From the NCBI GenBank assembly GCA_964446115.1, contig CAYUNE010000008.1, forward strand, positions 1 to 64,000: a stretch of 64,000 nt of DNA, written 5' to 3'. Below the pieces are notes generated by a model. It was not told the DNA's origin. It saw nothing but the letters and a program-made list of their open reading frames with translations, and searched no databases. The DNA is from CAYUNE01 sp964446115 (GTDB lineage Bacteria; Desulfobacterota; Desulfobulbia; Desulfobulbales; Desulfobulbaceae). The position numbers and the translations under genes were made by a program. Positions 46,557 through 55,358 of this stretch are shown here, in pieces (within the stretch, counting starts at the first letter, position 1; every line of letters starts with the position of its first letter).

Positions 46557-47633
46557 TTACTGCCTGTTGCACCCGGCCAGCTGGCCGCAGGCCGCCGAGA
46601 TATCACTGCCGCGGCTGAGCCGGATAAAGGTTGAATATCCGTGGTGTCGCAAAATCTTCTGAAAGTTAAGCAGTCGCTGCCTGGATGAACTTTCAAAGGG
46701 CAGGGTGTCGGCCGGATTGTAGGAGAGCAGGTTGACCTTGCAGGGGATACCGCGCAACAGGGTTGCCAGTTGTTCGGCATCGGCGTCACCGTCGTTGATT
46801 CCCTTAAGCAGCGTATACTCAAACATGATACGCTGCCGTTTTTTCATGGGGAAGTTGCGGGCGGCGTCCAGCAGCCTGGCCAGGGGATAAGTACGGTTGA
46901 TGGGCATGAGTTTGTCCCGTACCGTATCGTCGGCTGCATGCAGGGAGATGGCGAGGTTGACATCGGAGTTGCGCCCCAGCTCCAGCATTTGCGGCACAAG
47001 GCCGCAGGTGGAAACCGTGATGCGGCGGGCGGCGATATCAAGGCCCCGTTGATGGGTGAGCAGGGGCAGGGCAGCGAGCAGATTGTCCAGATTGGCAAGG
47101 GGTTCTCCCATACCCATGAAAACGATATTTGAAATCGGAGGTGCCCCGTGCTCCAGAATCCAGTCCCGCACCGCGCAGACCTGGTTGACGATTTCCGCCG
47201 TACTCAGATTCCGTTTGAACCCCATGGTGCCGGTGAGACAAAAACGGCATCCCATGCCGCAGCCCGCCTGGGAGGAGATGCAGAGGGTGTTGCGCCCCGC
47301 ATCCGGGATGAGCACCGCCTCGATGAGGCCGGTGTCACCGGGTAACTGAAATCCGAACTTCACCGAGCCGTCGCGTGATCTCTCCACCAGAGGATGGGAA
47401 AATCTGCTGATGACGGCATGCTCGGCAAGGAGCTTTCTGAACTCCTTGGCCAGATTGGTCATCCGGTCGAATTCGACAATGCCGGGACGGTAGAGCCAAT
47501 CAAAGATCTGCCGACCGCGAAAGGCGGGCTGTCCCAGGGATTCCACAAAGTCGACGATACCCTGGGGCGAGAGGTTTTTCAGATCGACCTTTTCTCTTCT
47601 CTCCGGCTCCGGCGCTGTCCGGCTCTCATCCAT
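46557..47633 (-). CDS. rlmN: Dual-specificity rRNA/tRNA adenine-C2 methyltransferase RlmN
   Basis: This protein of about 358 residues is a radical-SAM methylase with the CGMGCRFCLTG cluster motif and the C-terminal methyl-carrier Cys in AACGQLAG. It methylates A2503 of 23S rRNA and A37 of some tRNAs. KNLSPQGIVDFVESLGQ and RQIFDWLYRPG are typical N-terminal blocks. ATG 47633 is preferred and overlaps serC by eight bases. It is last of the minus-strand operon 50775-46557. Confidence 0.95.
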   Translation of the reverse strand: MDESRTAPEPERREKVDLKNLSPQGIVDFVESLGQPAFRGRQIFDWLYRPGIVEFDRMTNLAKEFRKLLAEHAVISRFSHPLVERSRDGSVKFGFQLPGDTGLIEAVLIPDAGRNTLCISSQAGCGMGCRFCLTGTMGFKRNLSTAEIVNQVCAVRDWILEHGAPPISNIVFMGMGEPLANLDNLLAALPLLTHQRGLDIAARRITVSTCGLVPQMLELGRNSDVNLAISLHAADDTVRDKLMPINRTYPLARLLDAARNFPMKKRQRIMFEYTLLKGINDGDADAEQLATLLRGIPCKVNLLSYNPADTLPFESSSRQRLLNFQKILRHHGYSTFIRLSRGSDISAACGQLAGCNRQ

Positions 47634-48708
47634 GTCTTTTTTCAAAATCCGCCATGAAGTCAACCAGTTTTTTCACCCCTTCTACGGGAAAGGCGTTGTA
47701 GATTGAAGCACGGCAGCCACCGATTGATCGGTGTCCCTTGAGTCCGTTGAGTCCCTGCTTGGCCGCCTCGGAGATAAAAATAGTTTCAAGTTCGGCTGTG
47801 GGCAGGTTAAAGGAGACGTTCATCAGCGAGCGGGACTCCTTTTCCGCGTGTCCCCGGTAAAAGTCGGTGGCATCAATGGCATCGTAGAGCAGTTGCGCCT
47901 TTTCGGCATTGATGGTTGCCATGGCCTCGACGCCGCCCCTGTCCCTGAGCCATTTCATAACCAGTCCGACGCAGTAGATGGCGAAACAGGGAGGGGTGTT
48001 GAACATGGAGCCCTTGTCTGCGTGGGTGCGGTAGCGGAGCATGGTGGGGATGGTGTCCCCGGCCCGGTCAAGGAGGTCTTCGCGGATGATGACCACGGTT
48101 ACGCCCGCCGGTCCCATATTCTTCTGAGCCCCGGCAAAGATGATGCCGAAACGGTCCACGTCAACGGGACGTGAGAGGATATCGGAAGACATATCGGAAA
48201 CCAGCATGGTATCTACCTGGGGAAAGTTGCGGAACTGGCTGCCGTAGATGGTATTGTTGGAGACAAAGTAGAGATATTCCGAGTCGGGGTCCACAGTGTA
48301 CTCGTCCGGTCGCGGCACCCGGTTGAACATGGTCTCCTCGCTGGAGAAGGCAACCTCGATCCTGCCGAAAAGCCTTGCCTCCTTGATGGCCTTTTTGGCC
48401 CAGGTGCCGGTGTTCAGATAGGTGGCTGTCTTGCCCGGGCCCAGCAGGTTCATGGGAATCATGAAAAACTGCGAAGAGGCGCCTCCTTGCAGGAACAGTA
48501 CCTTGTGAGTATCCGGAACCCGCAGCAGTCGGCGGATCAGTTCCTCGGTCTCTTCGGCCACGGCCATGAACTCTTTGCTGCGGTGGCTGAGTTCAATGAG
48601 GCCCATGCCGCTGTTGTTGTAGTTTACGATATCACCGGCCGCCTGCTGCAGGACTTCATAGGGCAGAGTGGCGGGACCGGGGCTGAAGTTATAGATTCGA
48701 TCCGGCAT
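47626..48708 (-). CDS. serC: Phosphoserine aminotransferase
   Basis: This 360-residue PLP enzyme makes 3-phosphoserine from 3-phosphohydroxypyruvate and glutamate. It has the N-terminus YNFSPGPATLP, GMGLIELSHRSKEF, the PLP-lysine block FAGAQKNMGPAGVTVV and KGHRSIGGCRASIYN. CAGGAG lies six bases before ATG 48708, which is why this start is chosen over 48729. It is followed by rlmN with an 8-bp overlap. Confidence 0.95.
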   Translation of the reverse strand: MPDRIYNFSPGPATLPYEVLQQAAGDIVNYNNSGMGLIELSHRSKEFMAVAEETEELIRRLLRVPDTHKVLFLQGGASSQFFMIPMNLLGPGKTATYLNTGTWAKKAIKEARLFGRIEVAFSSEETMFNRVPRPDEYTVDPDSEYLYFVSNNTIYGSQFRNFPQVDTMLVSDMSSDILSRPVDVDRFGIIFAGAQKNMGPAGVTVVIIREDLLDRAGDTIPTMLRYRTHADKGSMFNTPPCFAIYCVGLVMKWLRDRGGVEAMATINAEKAQLLYDAIDATDFYRGHAEKESRSLMNVSFNLPTAELETIFISEAAKQGLNGLKGHRSIGGCRASIYNAFPVEGVKKLVDFMADFEKRHG

Positions 48709-48709
48709 G

Positions 48710-49195
48710 TTATTCTCCTGTTGTTGCATATCTTTTCAAATATTGCTGTCGCAGCGCCTCATAAAGTACGATGCCGGCGGACATCGCCAGGTTGAGGCTC
48801 CTGATATTGGGGTTGCTCATGGGAATGGTATAACAGCGCTCCTGGTACAGCGCAAGAATTTCTTCGGGAAGTCCCCTGGTTTCCTTGCCGAAGACGAGAT
48901 AATCACCGGGGCTGAACCCGGCCCGGAAATAGGGAACATCACTCCTGGTTGTGAAAAAGAAGAGGCGGCGTTCATCCGCTGCGGTGAGAAAACCGTCCAG
49001 GTCCGGCCAGTAGCGGATATTGACATAGTCCCAGTAATCGAGACCGGCGCGTTTGAGCGACCGGTCATCGGTTTTGAATCCCAGGGGTTTAACCAGATGG
49101 AGGGTGGAATCGGTTGCCCCGCAGAGCCGGGCAATGGAGCCGGTATTGGGGGGAATTTCCGGCTCCACCAAAACAATATGGAAAGAATCGCTCAT
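48710..49195 (-). CDS. trmL: tRNA (cytidine/uridine-34 2'-O)-methyltransferase TrmL
   Basis: This 161-residue SPOUT (knotted) methyltransferase has VLVEPEIPPNTGSIARLCGA, YLVFGKETRGLPEEIL and IPMSNPNIRSLNLAMSAGIV (in part), the SPOUT motifs 1 to 3. It acts on wobble position 34 of leucine tRNAs with SAM. The start overlaps the upstream RNase-like gene by four bases. Confidence 0.93.
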   Translation of the reverse strand: MSDSFHIVLVEPEIPPNTGSIARLCGATDSTLHLVKPLGFKTDDRSLKRAGLDYWDYVNIRYWPDLDGFLTAADERRLFFFTTRSDVPYFRAGFSPGDYLVFGKETRGLPEEILALYQERCYTIPMSNPNIRSLNLAMSAGIVLYEALRQQYLKRYATTGE

Positions 49196-50775
49196 GTCAG
49201 GGTGATGGATTCCCCGAGTTTGGGGACAAAGGCGTCAAATCCCTTTTTCCGCAGGTGGGCTGCAAATGCCAGGGATTGCTCTTCTTCGCCGTGTACCACG
49301 GCGATTTTACGAACAGTGAGATTTGACCGGGTGAGGAAGCGGGTCATCTCATCGCGATCACCATGAGCGGAAAAACCGCCGAGTTTGACAACATGGGCGC
49401 GGAGTGCGTGTTCGGCGTCATAAAATTTGATTTTCGGCGCTTCGCCGCGACGGCCTGATTTTTCATATTCGGTGCCAAGTTCGAGGATGCGGCGCCCCAG
49501 GGTATTTCGGGCCATATAACCCACCAGCAGGACGGTATTGCGTTCGTCCCCGATCTTGTGGCGCAGGTGGTGCAGGATCCGGCCTCCCTCGCACATGCCG
49601 GAGCCGGCGATGACGATATGGGATCGCCGGTCGCGATTGAGCCGCATGGATTCCTCCACCGAGCCGACAAAGTGAATCTCCTTGAAGAGAAAGGGATTGA
49701 GACCGTTTTCCAGAAAGGTCTCATGGGTATCCCGGTCATAGGTCTCGGGATGTTCTCCGAAAACCCGGGTGATCTTGGTGGCCAGCGGACTGTCGACATA
49801 GATGGGTATCCGGGGCACCTCGCCTTCGAGATAGAGTTCGTGCAGGTAGTAGATAATTTCCTGGGTCCTGCCGTAGGCAAAGGCGGGAATCATGATGGAT
49901 CCGCCCCTGTCCACCGTTTCCCGCACCACCTCCCTGAGCATGGGTTTGAGATCCCGGACAGGTTCATGCAGCCGGTCGCCGTATGTACTCTCCATTATCA
50001 GCAGATCAACCTGACGATCATCCTCGTCGAAGCGGAGGGTGGGATCCTGGATAATCGGCTTGTTGAAGCGACCGATATCACCGGTGAAGAGAATGGTGCG
50101 GCTGCTGCCGTTCTCCCGGACCCGCAGATTGATCATCGCCGATCCCAGGATATGTCCCGCCTCGTAGAAACGGCAGGAAATTCCCGTGCCCACCTCGATA
50201 CGGTGGTTGTAGGGATACCCTCTGAAATAGCGCAGCGATTCTTCGGCATCGGCCAGGGTGTAGAGGGGGTCGATGGTGCGCAGGGTATAGCGATGGAGCA
50301 GCTCGTTGATCACCTCGGTGTTGAGACCGTGTTTATTTGACTTCAGCCGTTTTTTGATTTTGCGGACCTCGCTGTGGGAAAGTCTGTGTTTGCCGTTGCC
50401 GCTTTCGCTTTTTTTCAGGAAGTTTTTGACGGTTCTGTAGTTGAGATACTGGGCATCGGATTCCTGGATGGAGGCGGAATCACGCAGCAGGTGGCCGGTT
50501 GCCGCCGCCGTGGGCCGGGTGCAATAGATCCGGCCGTTGAAATCGTCGGCACGGGTAAAGAGGGGGATGCGACCGCAGTGGTCGATGTGGGCATGGGAGA
50601 GGAGAATATTGGTTATCAGACCGGGATCAAAGGGTATCACCCGGTTCCGTTCATAGCTCTCCTTTCTGCGTCCCTGGAACAGGCCGCAATCAAAAAGCAG
50701 CATACTGTGGTCTGTCATGACCAGATGCATGGAGCCGGTAACCTGTCGCACCGCTCCGCTGAAAACAATGTGCAT
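49192..50775 (-). CDS. Beta-CASP metallo-beta-lactamase RNase-like protein
   Basis: This 527-residue protein has the metal motif SHAHIDHCGRIP (H61, H63, D65, H66), the beta-CASP motifs GSGMCEGGRILHHL and SAHGDRDE, and an N-terminus matching YSH1/CPSF-type bacterial homologues. It probably processes or degrades RNA. The N-terminal YERNRVIPFDP and the inserted basic region around 120-160 are notable. The substrate is unknown. It is first of the serC-rlmN operon. Confidence 0.9.
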   Translation of the reverse strand: MHIVFSGAVRQVTGSMHLVMTDHSMLLFDCGLFQGRRKESYERNRVIPFDPGLITNILLSHAHIDHCGRIPLFTRADDFNGRIYCTRPTAAATGHLLRDSASIQESDAQYLNYRTVKNFLKKSESGNGKHRLSHSEVRKIKKRLKSNKHGLNTEVINELLHRYTLRTIDPLYTLADAEESLRYFRGYPYNHRIEVGTGISCRFYEAGHILGSAMINLRVRENGSSRTILFTGDIGRFNKPIIQDPTLRFDEDDRQVDLLIMESTYGDRLHEPVRDLKPMLREVVRETVDRGGSIMIPAFAYGRTQEIIYYLHELYLEGEVPRIPIYVDSPLATKITRVFGEHPETYDRDTHETFLENGLNPFLFKEIHFVGSVEESMRLNRDRRSHIVIAGSGMCEGGRILHHLRHKIGDERNTVLLVGYMARNTLGRRILELGTEYEKSGRRGEAPKIKFYDAEHALRAHVVKLGGFSAHGDRDEMTRFLTRSNLTVRKIAVVHGEEEQSLAFAAHLRKKGFDAFVPKLGESITLT

Positions 50776-50806
50776 GGTGAACTCTCCCGTAACGATTTCC
50801 GGAAAC

Positions 50807-50965
50807 GTAACCGATCACAGGGTATGCAACCCCACGGCATATCTTGCTTCCAAATTGTAATTGGTCACAGGTGCTGCGGAGTTGCCGGCATTTCTCCCGG
50901 CAGCCCTGTCTCCATCAAGAGGCCGGGGAGATGTAAGTGAAGATGCGGTGGTTGTGATCAATTAC
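50807..50965 (+). repeat. Best complete copy of the MITE-like element (159 bp)
   Basis: GTAACCGATCAC (50807-50818) and GTGATCAATTAC (50954-50965) are inverted ends matching 10 of 12. An internal copy of the end, GTAATTGGTCAC, lies at 50857-50868, and a GC-rich hairpin follows. It is used as the reference for the family. It sits in the 387-bp spacer 50776-51162 and occupies most of it; the rest shows no gene. Confidence 0.75.
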
Positions 50966-51162
50966 CCGGAAACGGGGTTTCCCTGAAGACGATATCCAAG
51001 TCAACCAGAGTGTATGAGTTTTTTCAACAGTTATCAGGCAATGGGGTGTGAACCTTGTGAATGGTTGCAAATTATCAGAAAAAACTTGGGAAATACCGGT
51101 GTGATGCCGAAAAGAGAAGAGAGTAGTCCCCAATTCCGTCGTTGAGTCCCGTATTTCAAGTC

Positions 51163-51864
51163 ATGATGAAAAAAATCGATTATATTATCCGCTCCATTAC
51201 CATACTGTTTTTTATCCTTCTCGCTTCAGGTTGCGCCCGCATTCCCCAACCGGCCGGTTATGAATTTTCCACTCAGCATAAGATGCAGGCCGCCCATCAC
51301 TGGGACATCCTGGCCGCGGACGTGGCCCAGCGCATCAATGACGAACTGATCAGACAGGAGTATCTTGAAACACCCGTCTACGTGCACAACTCCTGTGACC
51401 CCCCGGGGGGAGAGTCATCGTGTGCGGCAACGCCCTTTGCCAGAGGGTTCGGCGATCTACTGACCACCCATCTCGTCGACTTCGGCGTACCCACACTGAC
51501 CGAGCCCGGCGACAATGCCCTCACCGTCGACAGCACGGTGCAGGTCATCTTTCATCGTTCCGGCAGGATCAAGCGGATCTGGCCCGGTGGTCTCACCACC
51601 CTGACCAGCGGTATCATCGCCCTCTACAATGCGCCATGGAAGGTGCAGGCCCTGGCCGCCTCCGTCATTGCCGATGCCGCCGGAGGCACTGCCACGGTTA
51701 ACGGCCACTACGAAATCATCATCTCCACTTCCATTGTTGATGATCACCGTTATGTCATGCGCAAATCCGATATCTACTACATAAATGATCAGGATTATCG
51801 GCATTATCTCCAGACAATTCCCCTGCCGGTGGCCGACATCCGGTTGACCGGTTCCGCTTTTTGA
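51163..51864 (+). CDS. Predicted lipoprotein of unknown function
   Basis: This 233-residue protein has a signal peptide and lipobox ASGC (LLASGCARIP). The mature domain includes RINDELIRQEYLETPVYVHNS, ARGFGDLLTTHLVDFGVPT and PLPVADIRLTG. Its layout is similar to the FlgO-like lipoprotein that follows (LTTHL.. against ..NHVSSAFVRRGYTV), so they may be a related pair, as with FlgO and FlgP in vibrios. The family is not certain. Confidence 0.75.
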   Translation: MMKKIDYIIRSITILFFILLASGCARIPQPAGYEFSTQHKMQAAHHWDILAADVAQRINDELIRQEYLETPVYVHNSCDPPGGESSCAATPFARGFGDLLTTHLVDFGVPTLTEPGDNALTVDSTVQVIFHRSGRIKRIWPGGLTTLTSGIIALYNAPWKVQALAASVIADAAGGTATVNGHYEIIISTSIVDDHRYVMRKSDIYYINDQDYRHYLQTIPLPVADIRLTGSAF

Positions 51865-51891
51865 GGTAATGATAAGCGGCAGGGAATATTT

Positions 51892-51930
51892 GTAACCTCT
51901 CACGGAGTTCGCAACCCGGTGGTTGTAATG
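51892..51930 (+). repeat. Partial remnant of the MITE-like element
   Basis: GTAACCTCTCAC (51892-51903) matches the element end in 10 of 12 positions. GGAGTTCGCAACCC and GGTGGTTGTAATG follow. The right half is absent. It lies between the two lipoprotein genes. Confidence 0.45.
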
Positions 51931-52013
51931 TATTTCCCGGCTGTTAGCGCCTTCAATTTTTTGGATGGCTTTCTCCGGCGGCAATGCCGGCTACCGTCAA
52001 CCCTGGGCCGCAG

Positions 52014-52634
52014 ATGATAAAATATTTTCCCCTCTTGCTCGTCTTTTTTCTGGTGATTACAGGTTGCAGCCGGCTGAACTGCAGTCGCCTGCAACCCCTG
52101 CTCGGCCGCGACATCAACCTCGTCCACCTGGGAGACGAGATCGGCGACGTCCTCATCCGGGAGGCAGTCAGGCCGCTGTTTCCGGGTGATCCCGGCAAGC
52201 CCGTTCTCACAGTCACCTTTGTCGATAACAACGATCTCAACACCACCTCTCCCTTTGGCCGTTCCCTGCAAAATCACGTCAGCTCGGCCTTTGTCCGTCG
52301 CGGCTATACCGTCCGCGAGGTCAAGCTGCGTCGCGATCTCTTTATTCGCCGACAAAGCGGTGAGTTTATGCTTTCCAGGGAACTGGGACTCATCAATGAA
52401 CGTCAGAATGCCCAGGCCGTTATTGTGGGCACATACTCACTCGCCGGACGGGTTATGTATCTTTCGGCGCGGCTGGTGAACCCCACTACCAAAACAGTGT
52501 TGTCCACCTTTGACCGTCGTCTCTGCCTGGATGACAATACCCTGCGTCTGCTTGGCTATGAGATGGACAACCGGCCTGAATCCGACGAGATCGCGCCGCC
52601 GCGTAAATCCATCCTCAACCCCTTTCTTTACTGA
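52014..52634 (+). CDS. FlgO-like outer membrane lipoprotein
   Basis: This 206-residue protein has a lipobox TGCS in its N-terminal signal peptide. The FlgO-type domain follows: LTVTFVDNNDLNTTSPFGRSL, VRRGYTVREVKLRRDLFIR, GEFMLSRELGLINERQNAQAVIVGTYS (in pieces) and LSARLVNPTTKTVLS. FlgO proteins are outer-membrane lipoproteins tied to flagella or to other envelope roles. No flagellar gene is in the window. ATG 52014 is chosen for the signal peptide. Confidence 0.82.
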   Translation: MIKYFPLLLVFFLVITGCSRLNCSRLQPLLGRDINLVHLGDEIGDVLIREAVRPLFPGDPGKPVLTVTFVDNNDLNTTSPFGRSLQNHVSSAFVRRGYTVREVKLRRDLFIRRQSGEFMLSRELGLINERQNAQAVIVGTYSLAGRVMYLSARLVNPTTKTVLSTFDRRLCLDDNTLRLLGYEMDNRPESDEIAPPRKSILNPFLY

Positions 52635-52728
52635 AACCTGAAACCCCAAGTAACCAGGTACAAACACCAATGTTTCCATAAGTCGGTCGCTTGCTCGGCA
52701 AATAGTCGGGCAACCGGTTTTGCACCAG

Positions 52729-53037
52729 ATGGCCCTTGTCAATATATCATCTGCGAGGCAACAGGCTCTCCGCATTCTGGAGTCCGTCACTCCGCCGGGC
52801 GGGGTGGAGCTGCTCTCCTACAAGCGCAACCGCAGTGTTGCAATTATCAGGCATCAAGGGGACCGGTTCATCATCCGGGAGCAGGGATACGTGGTCAGGG
52901 AGCTGGAAGTTGGGAGAGATCGGCTGAGTCGCCTATTGAAGACCCTGATCAAGCGGGAATTTCCCCGTAGCCGCAAGGTACGTTTTTTCAGGTTTACCCA
53001 TCCGGACCAGCTTGCGCGTAAGCGACAAAAAATTTAA
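52729..53037 (+). CDS. Small basic hypothetical protein
   Basis: This 102-residue protein has no signal peptide or motif. It has a strand-rich middle (LLSYKRNRSVAIIRHQGDRF) and a basic C-terminus (RKVRFFRFTHPDQLARKRQK). It could bind nucleic acid. Start ATG 52729 is uncertain and an ATG at 52720 is in frame. No family is recognised. Confidence 0.55.
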   Translation: MALVNISSARQQALRILESVTPPGGVELLSYKRNRSVAIIRHQGDRFIIREQGYVVRELEVGRDRLSRLLKTLIKREFPRSRKVRFFRFTHPDQLARKRQKI

Positions 53038-53084
53038 AAAAGCCGTAAAACAACGACTATCAGCCAAGATACAGCAAAGGTAAG

Positions 53085-53318
53085 ATGCTGACCATCCGTT
53101 GTGCAGCCTGCAGAAAGAAATTGTGGAAATATGATAAACCGGGACAGGGCGAGGTACTGCGCTGTCATCGAAAACGGATAAAAAAAATCTTCGCGGCCCG
53201 GGAGCAAGACGGCCGCATCCGCTGCTCATGCGGGAAAGACATCGGTATCGACAGGGGAAAATATTTCAAGATGATCGCCCGGGCCTTCACCTACAGCGGT
53301 ACGAAACGAAACGTCTAA
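53085..53318 (+). CDS. Small zinc-ribbon-like protein
   Basis: This 77-residue basic protein has CAAC near the start, a single C27 and CSCG near the end. It reads like a minimal zinc ribbon. AAGGT lies before the ATG. The same kind of protein is scattered in related bacteria, as far as I recall, but I cannot name it. Confidence 0.6.
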   Translation: MLTIRCAACRKKLWKYDKPGQGEVLRCHRKRIKKIFAAREQDGRIRCSCGKDIGIDRGKYFKMIARAFTYSGTKRNV

Positions 53319-53452
53319 TCCACAGGTAACCGGATCAAAGGACAGCCAATCTTTCCGTCCCGGACCGGCTCACACAGACACAATACCCTGCCTCAGGCTG
53401 CTGACTAAAATCTCCTTCACTCCACAATCAGTTACAAATACGTATTTTTCCC

Positions 53453-54322
53453 GTGATCCGGTGGAAAGGGTTGGATTTTTGCGCCATGGTGGTGGTAGCA
53501 TGGGCGGGTTGGCTGTTGCGGGTATTTTCGTGCGCAGGGGCCGAAGTTATACAGTGGATGAGGCGAGCCGCCGTTGCCCTGCTGTTTATCAGTTATCGGC
53601 GCCGGGGCAGGCTGACGATCCCAAGGTTGCGCCGGCTGCCGGGGTTGGCCGCTTTGGGGCTGACAGGTGTTTTCGGTTATAATTATTTCTTTTTCAAGGG
53701 ACTACAGATCATTGAAGCCGGCAGGGCTGCAGCCGTTATCGCCCTTTATCCCATTGTCATCACCCTACTGTCGGCGATATTTTTCCGGGAACGGCTGCGA
53801 TCTGTGCAGGTCCTGGGAATTCTGCTTTCGGTGTCCGGCGCCCTGGTGGTGATCAGCCGGGGGGAGATAAGCGGAATGATCAGCCATGGGGTGGGGTTGG
53901 GTGAGATACTGATACTCGGCTGCGTCTTCAGTTGGTCGATCTACTCACTCATCGGCAAACTGGTTATGGCCCGGTTCTCGCCCCTTGATACGGTTACCTG
54001 GTCCGCGACCTGCGGCGCCCTGTTCCTGCTTGTTCCCGCCCTGTTGGAGGGCATGTGTGCAAGGACGGCCACCATGGACCCCGTCTCCTGGTTGAGTATT
54101 CTCTACCTGGGATTGGTGGGGACCGTGGTGGGGTTTGTCTGGTTTTATCAGGGGATCGAGGCCATCGGGCCGGTGAGGGCGGGACAGTTTATCAACTTTG
54201 TTCCGGTCAGCGGCGTGCTCCTTGCCTGGCTGCTGCTGGATGAACCACTCTCCCTTTCCCTTATTTTCGGCACCCTGGCCGTCATCTCCGGAGTGGTGAT
54301 GACCAGTCGGGCCCGCCGCTGA
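53453..54322 (+). CDS. EamA/DMT-family transporter
   Basis: This 289-residue protein has about ten hydrophobic segments and an EamA-like repeat. Typical features are GVFGYNYFFFKGLQII, YPIVITLLSAIFFRERL and LGILLSVSGALVVISRG in half one, and GLVGTVVGFVWFYQGIEAIG and LLAWLLLDEPLSL in half two. The substrate is unknown. The first about 35 residues (WAGWLLRVFSCAGAEVI) are unlike the usual first helix, and a better match appears in another frame, so a compensated frameshift is possible. The start is GTG. Confidence 0.82.
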   Translation: MIRWKGLDFCAMVVVAWAGWLLRVFSCAGAEVIQWMRRAAVALLFISYRRRGRLTIPRLRRLPGLAALGLTGVFGYNYFFFKGLQIIEAGRAAAVIALYPIVITLLSAIFFRERLRSVQVLGILLSVSGALVVISRGEISGMISHGVGLGEILILGCVFSWSIYSLIGKLVMARFSPLDTVTWSATCGALFLLVPALLEGMCARTATMDPVSWLSILYLGLVGTVVGFVWFYQGIEAIGPVRAGQFINFVPVSGVLLAWLLLDEPLSLSLIFGTLAVISGVVMTSRARR

Positions 54323-54362
54323 GGGGCGGACCCGGAACCGGTCGCGGAGGGGAGGGAGGTGA

Positions 54363-54869
54363 TTACCACCACCGGGGATTCTCATACTCAGTCCGGATGT
54401 TATGTTGCACCGCCTTCCGGTGACGCCGGGCATGTTGCCTGAAATGGCGCCGCATCCGGTGCGCCGTCGGAGGAGATCCATCGTAAGAGGTTGTGGTGGT
54501 TGTGGTGGTCACGGTTGTTGCCGGCGCCGCCCGGCGGTCATCGATGCAGTAGCCCTCCGGCGTTATCCGATAACAGATCGGATGACCGGTGGCTGTATAA
54601 CCGGTGGGACGGTACCCCTGCAGATGGTCGGTAATGGGATGATCACTCAGAAACTGCGGCTGGAAATAGCTGTCCAGAAGGACGGCGGCGGCAGCCCCCA
54701 TGAGGGTTGATTCCGTGTTGCGGCCGATGGCCTGGCCCAGGCCCGCACCCACGGCGCTGGTGACGAGAAATCGCTCCAGGGAGGCGGCGCTCGCCTGGGA
54801 AACCCCCATCGTTACCAGGGAAATAAATGCCAACAGGTAAGTTACTGCTCTTTTTTTGATCATAGTCAT
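54363..54869 (-). CDS. Secreted glycine-zipper-like protein
   Basis: This 168-residue protein has a signal peptide (YLLAFISLVTMGVSQASA). A Gly/Ala-rich segment with glycine-zipper spacing follows (VGAGLGQAIGRNTESTLMGAA), then HPICYRITPEGYCID and a Thr-rich, basic His/Arg tail. ATG 54869 has AAGGAG seven bases upstream. It could sit in the outer membrane. Function unknown. Confidence 0.7.
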   Translation of the reverse strand: MTMIKKRAVTYLLAFISLVTMGVSQASAASLERFLVTSAVGAGLGQAIGRNTESTLMGAAAAVLLDSYFQPQFLSDHPITDHLQGYRPTGYTATGHPICYRITPEGYCIDDRRAAPATTVTTTTTTTSYDGSPPTAHRMRRHFRQHARRHRKAVQHNIRTEYENPRWW

Positions 54870-54913
54870 GGTCGGTCTCCTTGCGTCTGGGTCTCTGGTT
54901 GCTGTTATCGCCT

Positions 54914-55156
54914 CTAGCATCCTTCAATGGCCTTTTTTCCGGCCACAGGCTTTACCCGTACCTTATCGCCTTTTTTGAGATTTTCGGCCTTGTTGCATTG
55001 CATGACCACCTCCTTGTCAGTTATGGAAACCACGGTACAGGTGGTTACCCGGGCCATGGCCGAAGATGTTGCCAGGAGCAGAAAAACTCCCAGAGCCGCG
55101 CTCAAAAGAGCCATGGAAATTGTTTGATGGGTTGCGGAAAATTTCAGTTTTGTCAT
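54914..55156 (-). CDS. Small secreted protein
   Basis: This 80-residue protein has a signal peptide (TISMALLSAALGVFLLLATSS). A small beta-barrel-like mature part follows (CTVVSITDKEVVMQCNKAENL, GDKVRVKPV). GGAGG lies before ATG 55156. It shares a promoter direction with the glycine-zipper gene 44 bases downstream. Function unknown. Confidence 0.68.
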   Translation of the reverse strand: MTKLKFSATHQTISMALLSAALGVFLLLATSSAMARVTTCTVVSITDKEVVMQCNKAENLKKGDKVRVKPVAGKKAIEGC

Positions 55157-55268
55157 GGGGTCCTCCTTATCGGTTGAGGGAAGAGTTGGTTGATGGTTAC
55201 CGGAAAGCCGGTGGTGGCTTTCTTTGCTTCCCACTCTAGACAGCGGCGAGGGATTTGTCAGTGGACAT

Positions 55269-55351
55269 GGGGCGATGTCGCCACCAATCCCGACCCGGAT
55301 GATGTGACGGTGGATCCGACATCGACCCGACATCGCCCCCACATCGACCCG
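55269..55351. repeat. 12-bp inverted repeat and 11-bp tandem units
   Basis: GGGGCGATGTCG (55269-55280) is perfectly complementary to CGACATCGCCCC (55328-55339). The second arm sits inside three tandem 11-mers ACATCGACCCG / ACATCGCCCCC / ACATCGACCCG (55319-55351). It lies between the secreted-protein gene and the repeat element at 55359. The spacer 55157-55622 holds no gene. Confidence 0.75.
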
Positions 55352-55358
55352 ACCACAC

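Noticed and set aside
50374..50940. Frames at 46505, 50374, 55190 and 1146 sharing the peptide GMQPRGIS-like
   Set aside because: The shared peptide comes from translation of the dispersed element and not from a protein family.
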